Counted from the first letter of the stretch, positions 15,613 through 24,380 are shown. The stretch: DNA of 44,032 bases from Ponticaulis sp. (GCA_002701295.1 NZUJ01000111.1:1-44032); one strand, 5' to 3'. A program made the numbers and translations. Notes: generated by a model from the letters alone, not told the origin.

Positions 15613-18140
15613 GCGCCGCCTGGCGCATCGCGGCTCGCGAACTCGCGGGCGGCCTGAAAGGCTTTGGTGTTTACATCGCCTGCATCGTGCTGGGTGTTGC
15701 AGCCATTGCGGCATCTGGGTCCGTCACGGAAGTCTTCACGCGCGGCCTCACGGCAGAGGCCCGCATGTTGCTCGGCGGCGATGCCATGTTCGCCGTAAAT
15801 CAGCGCCGCGCGAATGATGAAGAACGCGCCTTCGCCACCGAACTTGGCCCGACAACTGAGAAAATCTCGCTCAATGCCATGGCGCAACTGGGCGAACAGA
15901 GACGTCAGGTCGATGTGACGGCGATTGACGAGGTCTACCCGCTGGTCGGTGAAGTTCAGCTATCCGGCGGCGCTAGCGTATTTCTGGATGACGTTCTGGC
16001 TCTGAGTGACGGCGTGTGGGGCATTGCTGTCAGTCAGAGCTTTCTCGACCAGTTCGAGGCCAGAATCGGTGATCGCGTTCGCATTGGCGCAGTCGATGCA
16101 GAAATAAGAGCGCGCATGGATAAACTTCCGGACCAGATCGGCGCACCGGGTGCATTCGGACCGGAAGCCCTGATCCGCCTCACCGCCATGGAAGAGACAG
16201 GGCGGCTCAGCGTTGGTCAGCTTTTTCGTTCTCGTCTTATCACGCGCTTCGACGATGGCATGACCTTCGAGAAAGCGCGTAGCGATTTCGAAACCGCCTT
16301 TCCGGACACACAGCTCCGACTGCGTGAACCAGAAGATGCAGTTGATGGCCTGAAAGACCTCCTGCAAATCCTGAACAACTTTCTTGCCATTATCGGCATT
16401 GCAGCGCTGATCGCGGGCGGCATTGGCGTTGAACAGGCAACAAGTTCATTCCTTCAAACCCGTATTCCAGTGATCGCGGCGCTGAAATCGCTCGGCGCAG
16501 AAAGTGGCACGATCCGTCTTGCCTATGTGCTTCAGCTTGGCGCGCTCGCAATTTTCGGCGGGCTGGTCGGCGTCGCGATTGGCGCAGCGGCACCTTATCT
16601 CATGGTCCAGTTTGCAGGCGACCAGATTGCGCTTCCTCAAGCGCTGGGCATCTACCCGGTTCCGCTCCTGACCGCCTTTGGCCTTGGGTTGCTCGTAGCA
16701 GGCGTGTTTGCCCTCCCGGCGATTGGACGGGCGCGTGCGACGCCGCCATCAGCTCTCTTCAGAAATCTGTCCGAAGAGAAACGCACGCGAACCCCGATGC
16801 TTGAGCGCATCATCGCGGGGCTCTGCCTTCTGCTCCTCACCGCGCTTGCCCTCATCATGAGCGCACGTCCGCTCATCACGCTATCTCTTCTTGTCGGAGC
16901 TGGTGCGGCCTGGGGGCTGTTTTTGCTGGCCGGGCTCGGCGTTAAACGCCTCGCAAAGACGGCAGCGAAAGGCGCGAAAGGCTATTGGCGTCTCGCGCTA
17001 TCCAACATCTCCGGGCCGGGTTCACTGGCCATGACGATCATTCCGTCGCTCGGCCTTGGGCTCGCCTTGCTTGCGCTGGTCGTGGCTATCCAGACAAACC
17101 TGCTCCGCCAGATCAGCGAGACCGCCCCGGCCAATGCGCCTTCGCTTGTTTTCACCCAGATTCCCTTCGACGATACCGACGCATTTGACACCTACATGTC
17201 GGATTTCGGTGTCGACACGTCAGACCCGGAACAGTTCCGACGCGCCCCTTTCCTCTTCATTCGCGTGACCAGCATTAAAGGCGTACCGGTTGCCGAGGCC
17301 AAAGTGTCAGAGGCCGAACGCTGGGTCGTCCGCGGTGAGACCAGCGTGACCTATCTCGGCCCTGAGCCCGATGACGGCGAAATCGTCGAGGGCAACTGGT
17401 GGCCTGAGGATTATTCCGGCCCGCTTCTCGTCTCCGTCGAACAGGGCGCAGCAACGGGGCTAGGACTCTCTCCGGGCGACACACTCGGCATTTCGGTGTT
17501 TGGCCGCGACCTCACTGCAGAAGTCGCCTCTATCCGCAAGGTGGAATGGGGCACTTTCGGCATTGGCTCCAATACTGCGTTTGTCTTTTCTCCGGGGTCG
17601 CTAGAGGCCGCGAAGCCAACAAATATCGCCATTGCCCGTACCGAAGGCGCAAATGATCGTGCGATCATTGATGGTCTCAAGACGGATTTTCCCGAAGTTC
17701 TTGTCTTTGAAACCCGCCCGGCATTGGAAGCGGCCTCCAAAATCTTCAATGACATATCTCTGGCGGTGAATGCAGCAGCGAGTGTGGTGACGCTGGCAGG
17801 GCTTCTCGTCCTCTTTGGCACGCTGGGCGTTGTGGCGCGGCAGCGTGCTGTGGAGTCCGCTCTTCTCAAGACACTCGGCGCAGAAAAACCAGATGTTCTG
17901 AAACTCTATGCAGCCGAATTCGCCATCGCCGGAAGCGTCGGCGCGCTGATCGGATGCCTCATCGGAATTATCGGGTCCTGGCCAATCATTGTTCGGGTAT
18001 TTGAAGCCAAATGGCAGCTCCCCGCTCTTCCGATGCTGACGATTCTGCTGATCGCACTCGGCATTTCTGCCATAGGCGGGCTGCTGGTCGGCATGAGCGC
18101 CCTGTCACGTCCTCCAGCGCGTGTTCTGCGTGATGGATAA
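15609..18140 (+). CDS. ABC transporter permease, FtsX/YbbP-like
   Basis: 843 residues. An N-terminal membrane helix (GVYIACIVLGVAAIAA) is followed by a periplasmic domain with LGGDAMFAVNQRRA. Then come a first FtsX block at about 255-375 (LAIIGIAALIAGGIGVEQATSSFLQTRIPVIAALKSLGA), a middle pair of helices, a second periplasmic domain and a last FtsX block (LVLFGTLGVVARQRAVESALLKTLGAEKPDVL). The architecture and size fit YbbP (about 800 residues). It works with the overlapping upstream ATPase in the inner membrane. The start GTG lies inside the end of that gene. Confidence 0.9.
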   Translation: MSAAWRIAARELAGGLKGFGVYIACIVLGVAAIAASGSVTEVFTRGLTAEARMLLGGDAMFAVNQRRANDEERAFATELGPTTEKISLNAMAQLGEQRRQVDVTAIDEVYPLVGEVQLSGGASVFLDDVLALSDGVWGIAVSQSFLDQFEARIGDRVRIGAVDAEIRARMDKLPDQIGAPGAFGPEALIRLTAMEETGRLSVGQLFRSRLITRFDDGMTFEKARSDFETAFPDTQLRLREPEDAVDGLKDLLQILNNFLAIIGIAALIAGGIGVEQATSSFLQTRIPVIAALKSLGAESGTIRLAYVLQLGALAIFGGLVGVAIGAAAPYLMVQFAGDQIALPQALGIYPVPLLTAFGLGLLVAGVFALPAIGRARATPPSALFRNLSEEKRTRTPMLERIIAGLCLLLLTALALIMSARPLITLSLLVGAGAAWGLFLLAGLGVKRLAKTAAKGAKGYWRLALSNISGPGSLAMTIIPSLGLGLALLALVVAIQTNLLRQISETAPANAPSLVFTQIPFDDTDAFDTYMSDFGVDTSDPEQFRRAPFLFIRVTSIKGVPVAEAKVSEAERWVVRGETSVTYLGPEPDDGEIVEGNWWPEDYSGPLLVSVEQGAATGLGLSPGDTLGISVFGRDLTAEVASIRKVEWGTFGIGSNTAFVFSPGSLEAAKPTNIAIARTEGANDRAIIDGLKTDFPEVLVFETRPALEAASKIFNDISLAVNAAASVVTLAGLLVLFGTLGVVARQRAVESALLKTLGAEKPDVLKLYAAEFAIAGSVGALIGCLIGIIGSWPIIVRVFEAKWQLPALPMLTILLIALGISAIGGLLVGMSALSRPPARVLRDG

Positions 18141-18207
18141 CGATTTAGGCTTATTTCCTGTTCTTCTAAATAAGAAAAAATCAATAAAAGGGTCTTAAAA
18201 CTAAAGA

Positions 18208-18227
18208 AAAGGAGCGGGAACTCCTTT
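18208..18227 (+). terminator. Weak hairpin after the YbbP-like gene
   Basis: AAAGGAG/CTCCTTT stem (7 bp) with loop CGGGAA, but only a short T tract follows. An AT-rich inverted repeat CTTATTT/AAATAAG lies upstream at 18150-18174. Termination efficiency is doubtful. Confidence 0.35.
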
Positions 18228-18279
18228 GCTTCACTGCGTTCAGAAGCAAGAAAAGGCGAGTTCGGAAGGGAAAAAACCA

Positions 18280-18927
18280 ATGAAACCTGCACCATTTCGG
18301 ATGTTGGTCAAATCAATAGCCCTTTCTGGTCTACTGATTACCACAGGTTGCAGCAAACCGATATCCAGCGAACTTCAACAAGCCTATACTACCTATGCGA
18401 CTGAGATTATGCAGGGCCATGGCCACAAAGCGGCCAAACGCGTCTCACAAGACACGATTGAGCACTATCTCAGCCTGCGGGATACCGCTCTGGAAGGTGG
18501 GACACCCCAGGGTCTTTATGACGAAGTCTCGGTCTATTACCTGCGGGCCAAATTTGATGACGTCTCGATTGCAAAGCTGACAGGGCGTGACGTCATGAAT
18601 GTCCTCGCCAAAGCTGAACTGATCGGCGAAAAGGATTTCAACGAATATACGCTGTCAGACATTCGATACACCGAAGTCGAAGCCCGCGCTGACCTGGTCA
18701 AAGGCGGGGAAACAACGCCCTTCGAAATCCGTTTTACCAAGGAAGACGGCGAGTGGCGGGTTCACCCTGAACGCTTTCGCGCGAAACGAAATGAGCTGCT
18801 GGAAAAACGGATCGTGACTTTTGAAGGTCAAAGAGATGATGTGATCAGTGAGCTTCTCAAAATGCGGGGTATTGATAGCGGTCTGACGCCAGCGCTGCGA
18901 CAGCCCCTGCGCCAGCCTTCCGGTTAG
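18280..18927 (+). CDS. Predicted lipoprotein of unknown function
   Basis: 215 residues from the ATG at 18280, preceded by GGAAGGG; the frame could extend to 18226 without a signal-like start. The signal MLVKSIALSGLLITTGC would lipidate Cys24, though Thr at -3 of the lipobox is not ideal. The mature protein reads like a small domain that monitors or binds something in the envelope, ending in a basic helix (RFRAKRNELLEKR) and a Leu/Pro-rich tail. The segment TPFEIRFTKEDGEWRVHPERF resembles the final strands of NTF2/DUF4878-type lipoproteins, but that is only suggestive. Its last 4 bp overlap the end of the convergent oxygenase gene. Confidence 0.7.
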   Translation: MKPAPFRMLVKSIALSGLLITTGCSKPISSELQQAYTTYATEIMQGHGHKAAKRVSQDTIEHYLSLRDTALEGGTPQGLYDEVSVYYLRAKFDDVSIAKLTGRDVMNVLAKAELIGEKDFNEYTLSDIRYTEVEARADLVKGGETTPFEIRFTKEDGEWRVHPERFRAKRNELLEKRIVTFEGQRDDVISELLKMRGIDSGLTPALRQPLRQPSG

Positions 18928-19652
18928 TCGTTTCGTAGCCAACCAGCAATCGACAATCTCGGTTTGCCAGCAAATGCCGAAACCGGGCTGACGGAGTGAA
19001 TTTTCCGTCCATCGAACATGGTCAGCATGTTGAACCGCGGACGGAACGCCGATTCGATATCTGTGTTCTTGTCGAGAAACATGAGAAGTCCGCCCCAATC
19101 CGTCATCCAGCCTTCGGTGAAGCCAAGCGTGTAGGCGCATCGGCGTTCGTGCTGCGCCCCATCATCGACGTGACGGGTAAGGAAAGAACCGCGCGTATAC
19201 AGTGTCGCCTGAGCATCCACCTGGGTGATCCCCGTTTCGCCGATGACGGCTTCGCCAAACTTCCTGAACTCCTCTCCGTTCAGAAACGCCAATAGTTTGT
19301 GAATCGGGTGGCCTGAGTCGCGGTTCTCTTTGTGAGCCTCATTCATTTGATAGGCGTTGTAACAGTATCCGTAATTGCGGGTAGCAAGTGCCATAACCTT
19401 CTGCATTAACTGGTTCATACCTTGCGGCCCCAGTCGTTGCCGATCGGCATTCGACAATTGCACCACCCCGTCCTGCGGATCCGAATAGACAAGCTGCCAT
19501 GGCAAACCGGCCAACATCTTCTCCAGAGCGTTCGCAAGTTCTGGCTCAAACACATCTGGTATTTGCACAAACTTGTTCTTTGAGTATTGCTCAGCAAACA
19601 CTTTGGGATCGAGTCCCGGTCTGAGGCGTATTTCTGGGAATTCTAACGTCAC
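18924..19652 (-). CDS. 2OG-Fe(II) oxygenase, prolyl 4-hydroxylase-like
   Basis: 242 residues with the double-stranded beta-helix ligands of 2-oxoglutarate/iron dioxygenases: H161-x-D163 in TRHVDDG, distal His219 in GRKIHSVSPV and the 2OG-binding Arg232 in PRLSIAGW. The region IPDVFEPELANALEKML is the usual N-terminal helix before the core. It would hydroxylate a protein residue or small molecule using O2 and 2-oxoglutarate in the cytosol. No partner is obvious from context. It is a single gene, convergent with the lipoprotein and divergent from the ArsR gene. Confidence 0.85.
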   Translation of the reverse strand: MTLEFPEIRLRPGLDPKVFAEQYSKNKFVQIPDVFEPELANALEKMLAGLPWQLVYSDPQDGVVQLSNADRQRLGPQGMNQLMQKVMALATRNYGYCYNAYQMNEAHKENRDSGHPIHKLLAFLNGEEFRKFGEAVIGETGITQVDAQATLYTRGSFLTRHVDDGAQHERRCAYTLGFTEGWMTDWGGLLMFLDKNTDIESAFRPRFNMLTMFDGRKIHSVSPVSAFAGKPRLSIAGWLRND

Positions 19653-19768
19653 GATTGTTCAAAGCTTTATACAGGTTATCGACAAGGCTTGACTTAGCTG
19701 CACTGAACAAGCCGGTAATTCAAGGGTGCGGGTTCACCCGATGCGACACACGTCAGAGAGGGACGCAT

Positions 19769-20128
19769 ATGGCTGAAGACGCAACAATGGACGAACTGCA
19801 GTCCGCACTGGATAAGCTTTCTGCGCTGTCGCAGATTATCAGGCTGAAAACTTTTCGGCTGTTGATGGCAGAATTGCCGAACGGGCTTGCGGCTGGCACG
19901 ATCTCCAAAACACTGGGCGTTGCTCCAAACAAGCTGACCGCTCACCTGAACATACTCTCTGCAAGTGACCTCATCTCTGCGAGAAGAGAGGGACGCAACA
20001 TGATTTATTCGGCCAATACCGCAGCCGTATCTGTGCTGTTGAATGAGCTGGTTGAAACCTGCTGTCACAACAATCCGGATGTTTGCGAAAACCTGATCCT
20101 TCGGAAACAGACCGAAGACTGCTGCTGA
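19769..20128 (+). CDS. ArsR/SmtB family transcriptional regulator with Cys-rich tail
   Basis: 119 residues from the ATG at 19769, preceded by GAGAGGGA; the longer frame from 19655 overlaps the divergent promoter region. The winged helix is clear: LSALSQIIRLKTFRLLM, then the recognition helix NKLTAHLNILSASDLI and wing ARREGRNMIYSAN. The C-terminus carries ETCCHNNPDVCENL and ends in EDCC, five cysteines in all, a common metal- or arsenite-sensing tail in this family. No ars operon is adjacent, so its targets are elsewhere or it acts on the neighbouring divergent oxygenase gene. DNA binding is probably lost on ligand capture. Confidence 0.88.
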   Translation: MAEDATMDELQSALDKLSALSQIIRLKTFRLLMAELPNGLAAGTISKTLGVAPNKLTAHLNILSASDLISARREGRNMIYSANTAAVSVLLNELVETCCHNNPDVCENLILRKQTEDCC

Positions 20129-20146
20129 CACGACCCGAAAAAGAAA

Positions 20147-20177
20147 ACCCCTGCGCCTTCGGGGGTGGCGCAGGGGT
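20147..20177 (-). terminator. Strong hairpin with T-run on the minus strand
   Basis: The 11-bp perfect stem ACCCCTGCGCC/GGCGCAGGGGT has a 9-nt loop. A T-rich tail (TTTCTTTTT) follows only when it is read on the minus strand. It may act weakly on the ArsR transcript, but its orientation points to a minus-strand transcript coming from the 20.18-20.6 kb gap. Confidence 0.75.
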
Positions 20178-20509
20178 AAAAGTCAATCAGACAGCTGCCT
20201 AATGTGGGGGTCTAAGGCGTTCTGGGGAAGTTGCGTCTGATTGATCGTAGTGCGTTCGTTCCTACTGATTAAAATGGCGATCCCGCCGCGTTCAAAACAA
20301 GCCAGAAGCTGCCCACGAACATTCCTGACAATAGCGACAGGGAGAGGCTTTTCTTAAACCAACCAGACTGTTCCATGAGAAGCTCGCGCTTTCCTGTAAT
20401 TGACGACTGATCTCACAACGACCCACCGCCAAATCTGTTCCCAAAAGATTTCTCCCTGCAATGGGCAGGATTATGATGACTGGCAGAGGAATTGTGGAAT
20501 TTTTGCCTT

Positions 20510-20534
20510 AATTGAGGCAGGTTCTGCCTCGATT
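20510..20534. promoter_or_regulatory. 11-3-11 inverted repeat upstream of the TAXI gene
   Basis: AATTGAGGCAG-GTT-CTGCCTCGATT, one T/C mismatch, 80 bp before the start codon. A further TGCCT at 20504-20508 could pair with the AGGCA of the left arm instead, giving two exclusive hairpins. Either an operator or an RNA switch-like structure is possible. Confidence 0.4.
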
Positions 20535-20614
20535 GATCACATCCGCCCGCCTGAAAACCTCCCTGCTTGCAGTTAGACTCTATTCCGGTAAGGATTAGTC
20601 AGAAGGGGACGTAA

Positions 20615-21940
20615 ATGTCGAAATCGGTTGGCCTTTATATATTGAGCGTCATCGCGGTCGTTGCGTTGTCACTGATCTTGTTCCGGATCGTCGCGCCTCC
20701 GCCGCCGAAATCCATCAAACTTGCATCTGGCACAGCTGGCGGAGCTTATGCGCTGACGGCCGAGAAATACGCCGAAATATTCGAAGACAAAGGGATGACG
20801 CTCAACATCATCTCGTCCACGGGCTCGGGCGACAATCTGGACCTTCTGCGAAGCGGTGAAGTCGATGCGGCCATTATTCAGGGCGGCATTGCAGAGACGA
20901 CGGATGGTGAAGACCTACGCGCGCTGGGCGCAATCTTCTATGAACCACTATGGGTATTTTTCCGAAACGAAACCGATGTCATTTCCTCTGGTCTCGAAGA
21001 CTTGCGCGGGTTCGACAACTTACGGATAGCGGCCGGTTCAGAAACGTCGGGCACACGTAAGCTTGCTGTCGAAATGCTTGACCAGAATGGCGTCGACGCC
21101 GAACTCCTGGACCTGTCGGGCCCTGCTGGTGCAGATGCGCTTCGTAACGATGAAATTGACGTTTTGGTAGCCGTTTCTGCGCCAACCGCACCTTACATCA
21201 CGGAACTTCTCGCAGAACCGGGAATCTCTGTACTCAGCTTCGAACGAGCACTCGCTTATGAGCGTCGTACGCCTTATCTAAAGCGTGTCATCTTTCCGGA
21301 AGGCGGGCTGGATCTTGAAGCCAATTTGCCCTCTGTTGCGGTGGAATTGATCGCTCCGGTCGCAGAACTCATTGTCGACAAAGATCTTCACCCCGCCGTT
21401 CAGGCATTGCTGATTGAAGCCATGGTCGAAGTTCACCGCGGTGGAACGCTCCTTTCCGAGCCGGGCGTGTTTCCAACACCTGACCGGGTCGATATTCCGC
21501 TCGCCGGAGAAGCCGAGCGCTATTATGAGCGAGGGCCGAGCTTCCTCCGACGCTATTTTCCGTTCTCAGTTGCGAACTTTCTTGAGCGTGCCTGGGTGCT
21601 TGTCATTCCTCTCGTAACGCTGCTGTTTCCACTGATCAAAGCGGCACCTCCGCTCTACAGATGGCGGACCCGTCGCAAAATCTATGTCTGGTACAAGGAT
21701 TTGCGCCAACTTGAAGAGCGCGGAAGGGCCGCCAGCACCGATGACGAACGTCATGATGTGATCCGCGACCTGAGGGCACTTCAGGCCGAAGTCGGTCGCG
21801 TCGAAGTTCCTGAATCCTATACTGATGAACTTTATCGGCTTCGCAGTCATGTTCTGTTTGTCAGTCAGCTGATGATGCGGCTTGATGAACTGGCTGATGA
21901 ACAAGCCGCCGCCCAGAGCATTCTGGCATCAAGCTCCTGA
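20615..21940 (+). CDS. TAXI-family (TRAP-type) solute-binding protein, membrane anchored
   Basis: 441 residues. One N-terminal helix (5-27) is followed by the periplasmic binding fold, with the TAXI hallmarks KLASGTAGGAYALTAEKYAEI, STGSGDNLDLLRSGEVDAAIIQGG and GSETSGTRKLAVEML. A second helix near 322-345 (LERAWVLVIPLVTLLFPL) leads to a charged cytosolic tail of about 90 residues predicted to be helical (LRQLEERGRAAS, TDDERHDVIRDLRALQAEV). No TRAP membrane subunits are nearby. With its own membrane anchor and tail, it may act as a sensor or partner of a distant transporter. The ligand is unknown; carboxylates such as glutamate or 2-oxoglutarate are bound by some relatives. AGAAGGGGACG precedes the ATG. 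Confidence 0.82.
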   Translation: MSKSVGLYILSVIAVVALSLILFRIVAPPPPKSIKLASGTAGGAYALTAEKYAEIFEDKGMTLNIISSTGSGDNLDLLRSGEVDAAIIQGGIAETTDGEDLRALGAIFYEPLWVFFRNETDVISSGLEDLRGFDNLRIAAGSETSGTRKLAVEMLDQNGVDAELLDLSGPAGADALRNDEIDVLVAVSAPTAPYITELLAEPGISVLSFERALAYERRTPYLKRVIFPEGGLDLEANLPSVAVELIAPVAELIVDKDLHPAVQALLIEAMVEVHRGGTLLSEPGVFPTPDRVDIPLAGEAERYYERGPSFLRRYFPFSVANFLERAWVLVIPLVTLLFPLIKAAPPLYRWRTRRKIYVWYKDLRQLEERGRAASTDDERHDVIRDLRALQAEVGRVEVPESYTDELYRLRSHVLFVSQLMMRLDELADEQAAAQSILASSS

Positions 21941-22071
21941 TCAGCCTGCCTGAAGCGCAGGCACAGGCCGCGTCATGGCTTTTTCTGTTTGAAGCTTCAT
22001 TCTGGCTGGCGTCATATACCTGTCACCGGTAAAGCGTAGCAGGTGTTTGCGTAACTCGAGCGGAGCAAGAT

Positions 22072-23247
22072 ATGAAACGGTTAGCAGGAAGCGCCTTTGC
22101 GGCAGCCCTCCTCGTCGGATGTTCGACGAATGTCACACCAACACAAGAGCCGGCTTACGGCTCTGCGATCGAAGCGCTCGACGTCTATTATCGATCTGTC
22201 CCGGTTAGCGAACTGCCGCAAGGGCCCGAGATTCTCGAGGTCGACGAGAGCAAAGCATTAACGCGTATTCTTGTCGCCTCCTGCAATAATGAGGAAGAAC
22301 CTGATCCGGCACTCGCCAGTCTGGCAGCAGAAGATGGAGACCTGTTCCTCTTCATTGGTGACAATGTCTATGGCGACATGGATGGTCGCGGCTATGTGAA
22401 CTTTGATGTCGAACTCGTCGAACTCCGTGAGGCCTATGACGATCTCGCCAACATGCCGGAATATCAGGCTGCTCTCGCGGCCATGCCGATGCTGCCCATG
22501 TGGGATGACCACGACTTCGGACTGAATGACGATGGCGAAGGCTTTCCTGCGCATGTTCTGTCCGAACGCATTTTCGAAAACTTCTATCACCTGAACGATA
22601 CCGAAGTCGCCGAGCGTCCGGGTGTCTACTATTCCAAAATGGTCGGACCTGAAGGTCAACGCACGCAGATCATCATGCTGGATACACGCTATTTCCGCGG
22701 AGAGCTCATGCCGACGGATGAATACGGCAAGACAGGCAAAGAGCGCTATATTGATTCAACATTGCCAGACCAGCGCATGCTCGGTGAGGCCCAATGGGCC
22801 TGGCTGGAAGAAGAACTCAAAAAACCAGCCGATCTTCGCCTGCTGGTCTCATCCATTCAGGTCACGCCCGATGATCATGGCTGGGAAAGCTGGGACAAAC
22901 TGCCTGCAGAACGCGATCGCCTCTATACGCTGCTCAAAGAAACAGACGCCAAAGGCGTTGTCATGCTCTCCGGCGATCGTCACACAGCCTTTCTCTACAA
23001 AGATGAAGATCGCGGTGACTATCCATATTACGAGCTCACCGCTTCTTCTCTGAACCAGGCATTTGCCCGTGACCCTGTCTCAACCGAATATGACAGTCGC
23101 CAGATTGGAGACGGCTACACACCGGGCAATTATGGCGTGGTGGATATCGACTGGGACAACAAGGCGATTATGCTGACAATCAAGTCAGAAACCGGCGAGG
23201 ATGTTCACGCCGTTGGTTTCCAGTTTGACGAGATTGAAGCAGGCTAA
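22072..23247 (+). CDS. PhoD-like alkaline phosphatase family lipoprotein
   Basis: 391 residues. The lipoprotein signal ends in LVGC (Cys17). The metallophosphatase core shows LVASCNNEE, LFLFIGDNVYGDMDG, MWDDHDFGLNDDGEGFP and LSGDRHTAFLYK, which supply the Asp/Asn/His metal ligands of PhoD-type enzymes. It probably hydrolyses phosphodiesters or monoesters outside the cytoplasm, linked to phosphate scavenging. No pho box was recognised in the 131-bp upstream region, which has only a short GC hairpin (GCCTGC/GCAGGC). Substrate assignment is by family. The stop overlaps the end of the convergent sialidase-like gene by 4 bp. Confidence 0.85.
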   Translation: MKRLAGSAFAAALLVGCSTNVTPTQEPAYGSAIEALDVYYRSVPVSELPQGPEILEVDESKALTRILVASCNNEEEPDPALASLAAEDGDLFLFIGDNVYGDMDGRGYVNFDVELVELREAYDDLANMPEYQAALAAMPMLPMWDDHDFGLNDDGEGFPAHVLSERIFENFYHLNDTEVAERPGVYYSKMVGPEGQRTQIIMLDTRYFRGELMPTDEYGKTGKERYIDSTLPDQRMLGEAQWAWLEEELKKPADLRLLVSSIQVTPDDHGWESWDKLPAERDRLYTLLKETDAKGVVMLSGDRHTAFLYKDEDRGDYPYYELTASSLNQAFARDPVSTEYDSRQIGDGYTPGNYGVVDIDWDNKAIMLTIKSETGEDVHAVGFQFDEIEAG

Positions 23248-24380
23248 AACCGCGTTGGATCCAGCACCACATGGGTGATCCGTTCGCGGTTATGGGTATA
23301 GGTGATATGCACCATCCCGTCCGCGCTCTGGATCACCGATGGATAGGCATATCCGCTCGGCAAGGCCTCGGTGTCCAGCGTCGCCACATCCTGCCAGGCG
23401 AGTCCATCATCTGAAACGGCTACGCGGATCGGATACCGATAGCCCTTTCCTGGCGTCTCCGGATTATGGGCAGTCGGATTATAAACAATCAGCTGCCGAC
23501 CATCCGCGAGCGTGACGGCATCCGTCCCCGAGTTCGGATTAGGCAGAACCGTTGCCGCCACAGGCGTCCAGTTAAGCCCATCATCGTCTGACCAACTCAT
23601 CGCGACGTTTCCCTGTCGCGTTCTGGCAAGCGCCTGAAGTCGGCCATCCTCATGGAACAGAATACTCGGCTGGATCGCATCAATCCCTTCTGGCGTTTCC
23701 ACATAGTGTGTGGCCGCCCAGGTTTTGCCGCCATCCTCGCTACGCTCGAAATAGAGCGACCAGCCATCGCGCATATCGCCTTCAATGCTCGTTGGCGACA
23801 CGATCGTGCCATCCTCAAGCGTAACCGGCTTGTTCTTAATTGGCCCAAGAATGCCATCAGGCAGGCGTTCAGGCGCTGACCAGGTTGCACCGCCATCCGA
23901 CGACGCTATTTTCATACCCCACCATTCGCGTGGATTTGGACCAATTTTATAAAACAGGATCAGGTCACCGTCCGGCACCTGATAAAGTACCGGGTTCCAT
24001 GTCGGCAGGCGTGAGCCATCCGGCTGTTCTCCGGTCGCGACCATTACCGGTTCGCCCCAAATTCCGCTCTCCTGAACGACATACCAGATACTGACATCTG
24101 GATTGCGTTCCTTTGTGCCGCCAAACCATGAGGCCGCGATCCGACCATCACTGAGTTGAACAATCGTGGAAGCGTGCGCCTCCGGATAGGGCGCCTCATC
24201 ATAAATGAACCCCTTTTCAACGATTGGTGTGGCGTCTTGCGCCGCAAGTTGACCGTCAGAACTCGTCGCACACCCAACCAATACAAGGACAAGCGGCGCG
24301 ATCATTCCGGCAATCAAAGCCGTGGAATGCCTCCGCTTTGTCCAGGGTTGTTCCGGCTGTCCAGTTTGGGTTGGCCTCAT
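23244..24380 (-). CDS. Exo-alpha-sialidase-like BNR-repeat lipoprotein
   Basis: 378 residues from the ATG at 24380, which has GGGAG ahead of it; a longer frame to 24440 lacks a signal. A basic N-terminus and lipobox LVGC (Cys37) indicate export and lipidation. Four Asp-boxes are visible: SSDGGATWSAP, SEDGGKTWAA, SDDDGLNWTP and SDDGLAWQD, typical of the six-bladed propeller. The N-terminal HASTIVQLSDGRIAASWFGGTKE and WNPVLYQVPDGDLILFYKIG match the BNR_2 group found in putative sialidases and other glycan-active hydrolases. Sialic-acid activity is not certain, as many members act on other sugars. No transporter for the product is next to it. Confidence 0.8.
   Translation of the reverse strand: MRPTQTGQPEQPWTKRRHSTALIAGMIAPLVLVLVGCATSSDGQLAAQDATPIVEKGFIYDEAPYPEAHASTIVQLSDGRIAASWFGGTKERNPDVSIWYVVQESGIWGEPVMVATGEQPDGSRLPTWNPVLYQVPDGDLILFYKIGPNPREWWGMKIASSDGGATWSAPERLPDGILGPIKNKPVTLEDGTIVSPTSIEGDMRDGWSLYFERSEDGGKTWAATHYVETPEGIDAIQPSILFHEDGRLQALARTRQGNVAMSWSDDDGLNWTPVAATVLPNPNSGTDAVTLADGRQLIVYNPTAHNPETPGKGYRYPIRVAVSDDGLAWQDVATLDTEALPSGYAYPSVIQSADGMVHITYTHNRERITHVVLDPTRF

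Larger units (their letters stand above)
20129..20614. other. 485-bp gene-free region with a possible small RNA
   Basis: No protein frame is convincing. Besides the hairpin at 20147-20177, it has an inverted repeat TCAATCAGAC (20184-20193) / GTCTGATTGA about 42 bp further on. It also has an 11-3-11 inverted repeat at 20510-20534 nearer the TAXI gene. On the minus strand the first repeat would enclose C-rich loops (CTTCCCC and ACCCCCAC), followed by the terminator. That is the layout of a small regulatory RNA of roughly 100-200 nt. Confidence 0.4.

Noticed and set aside
18150-18174. AT-rich inverted repeat after the YbbP-like gene
   Set aside because: CTTATTT/AAATAAG is short, with an 11-nt loop and low stability; likely by chance in AT-rich DNA.
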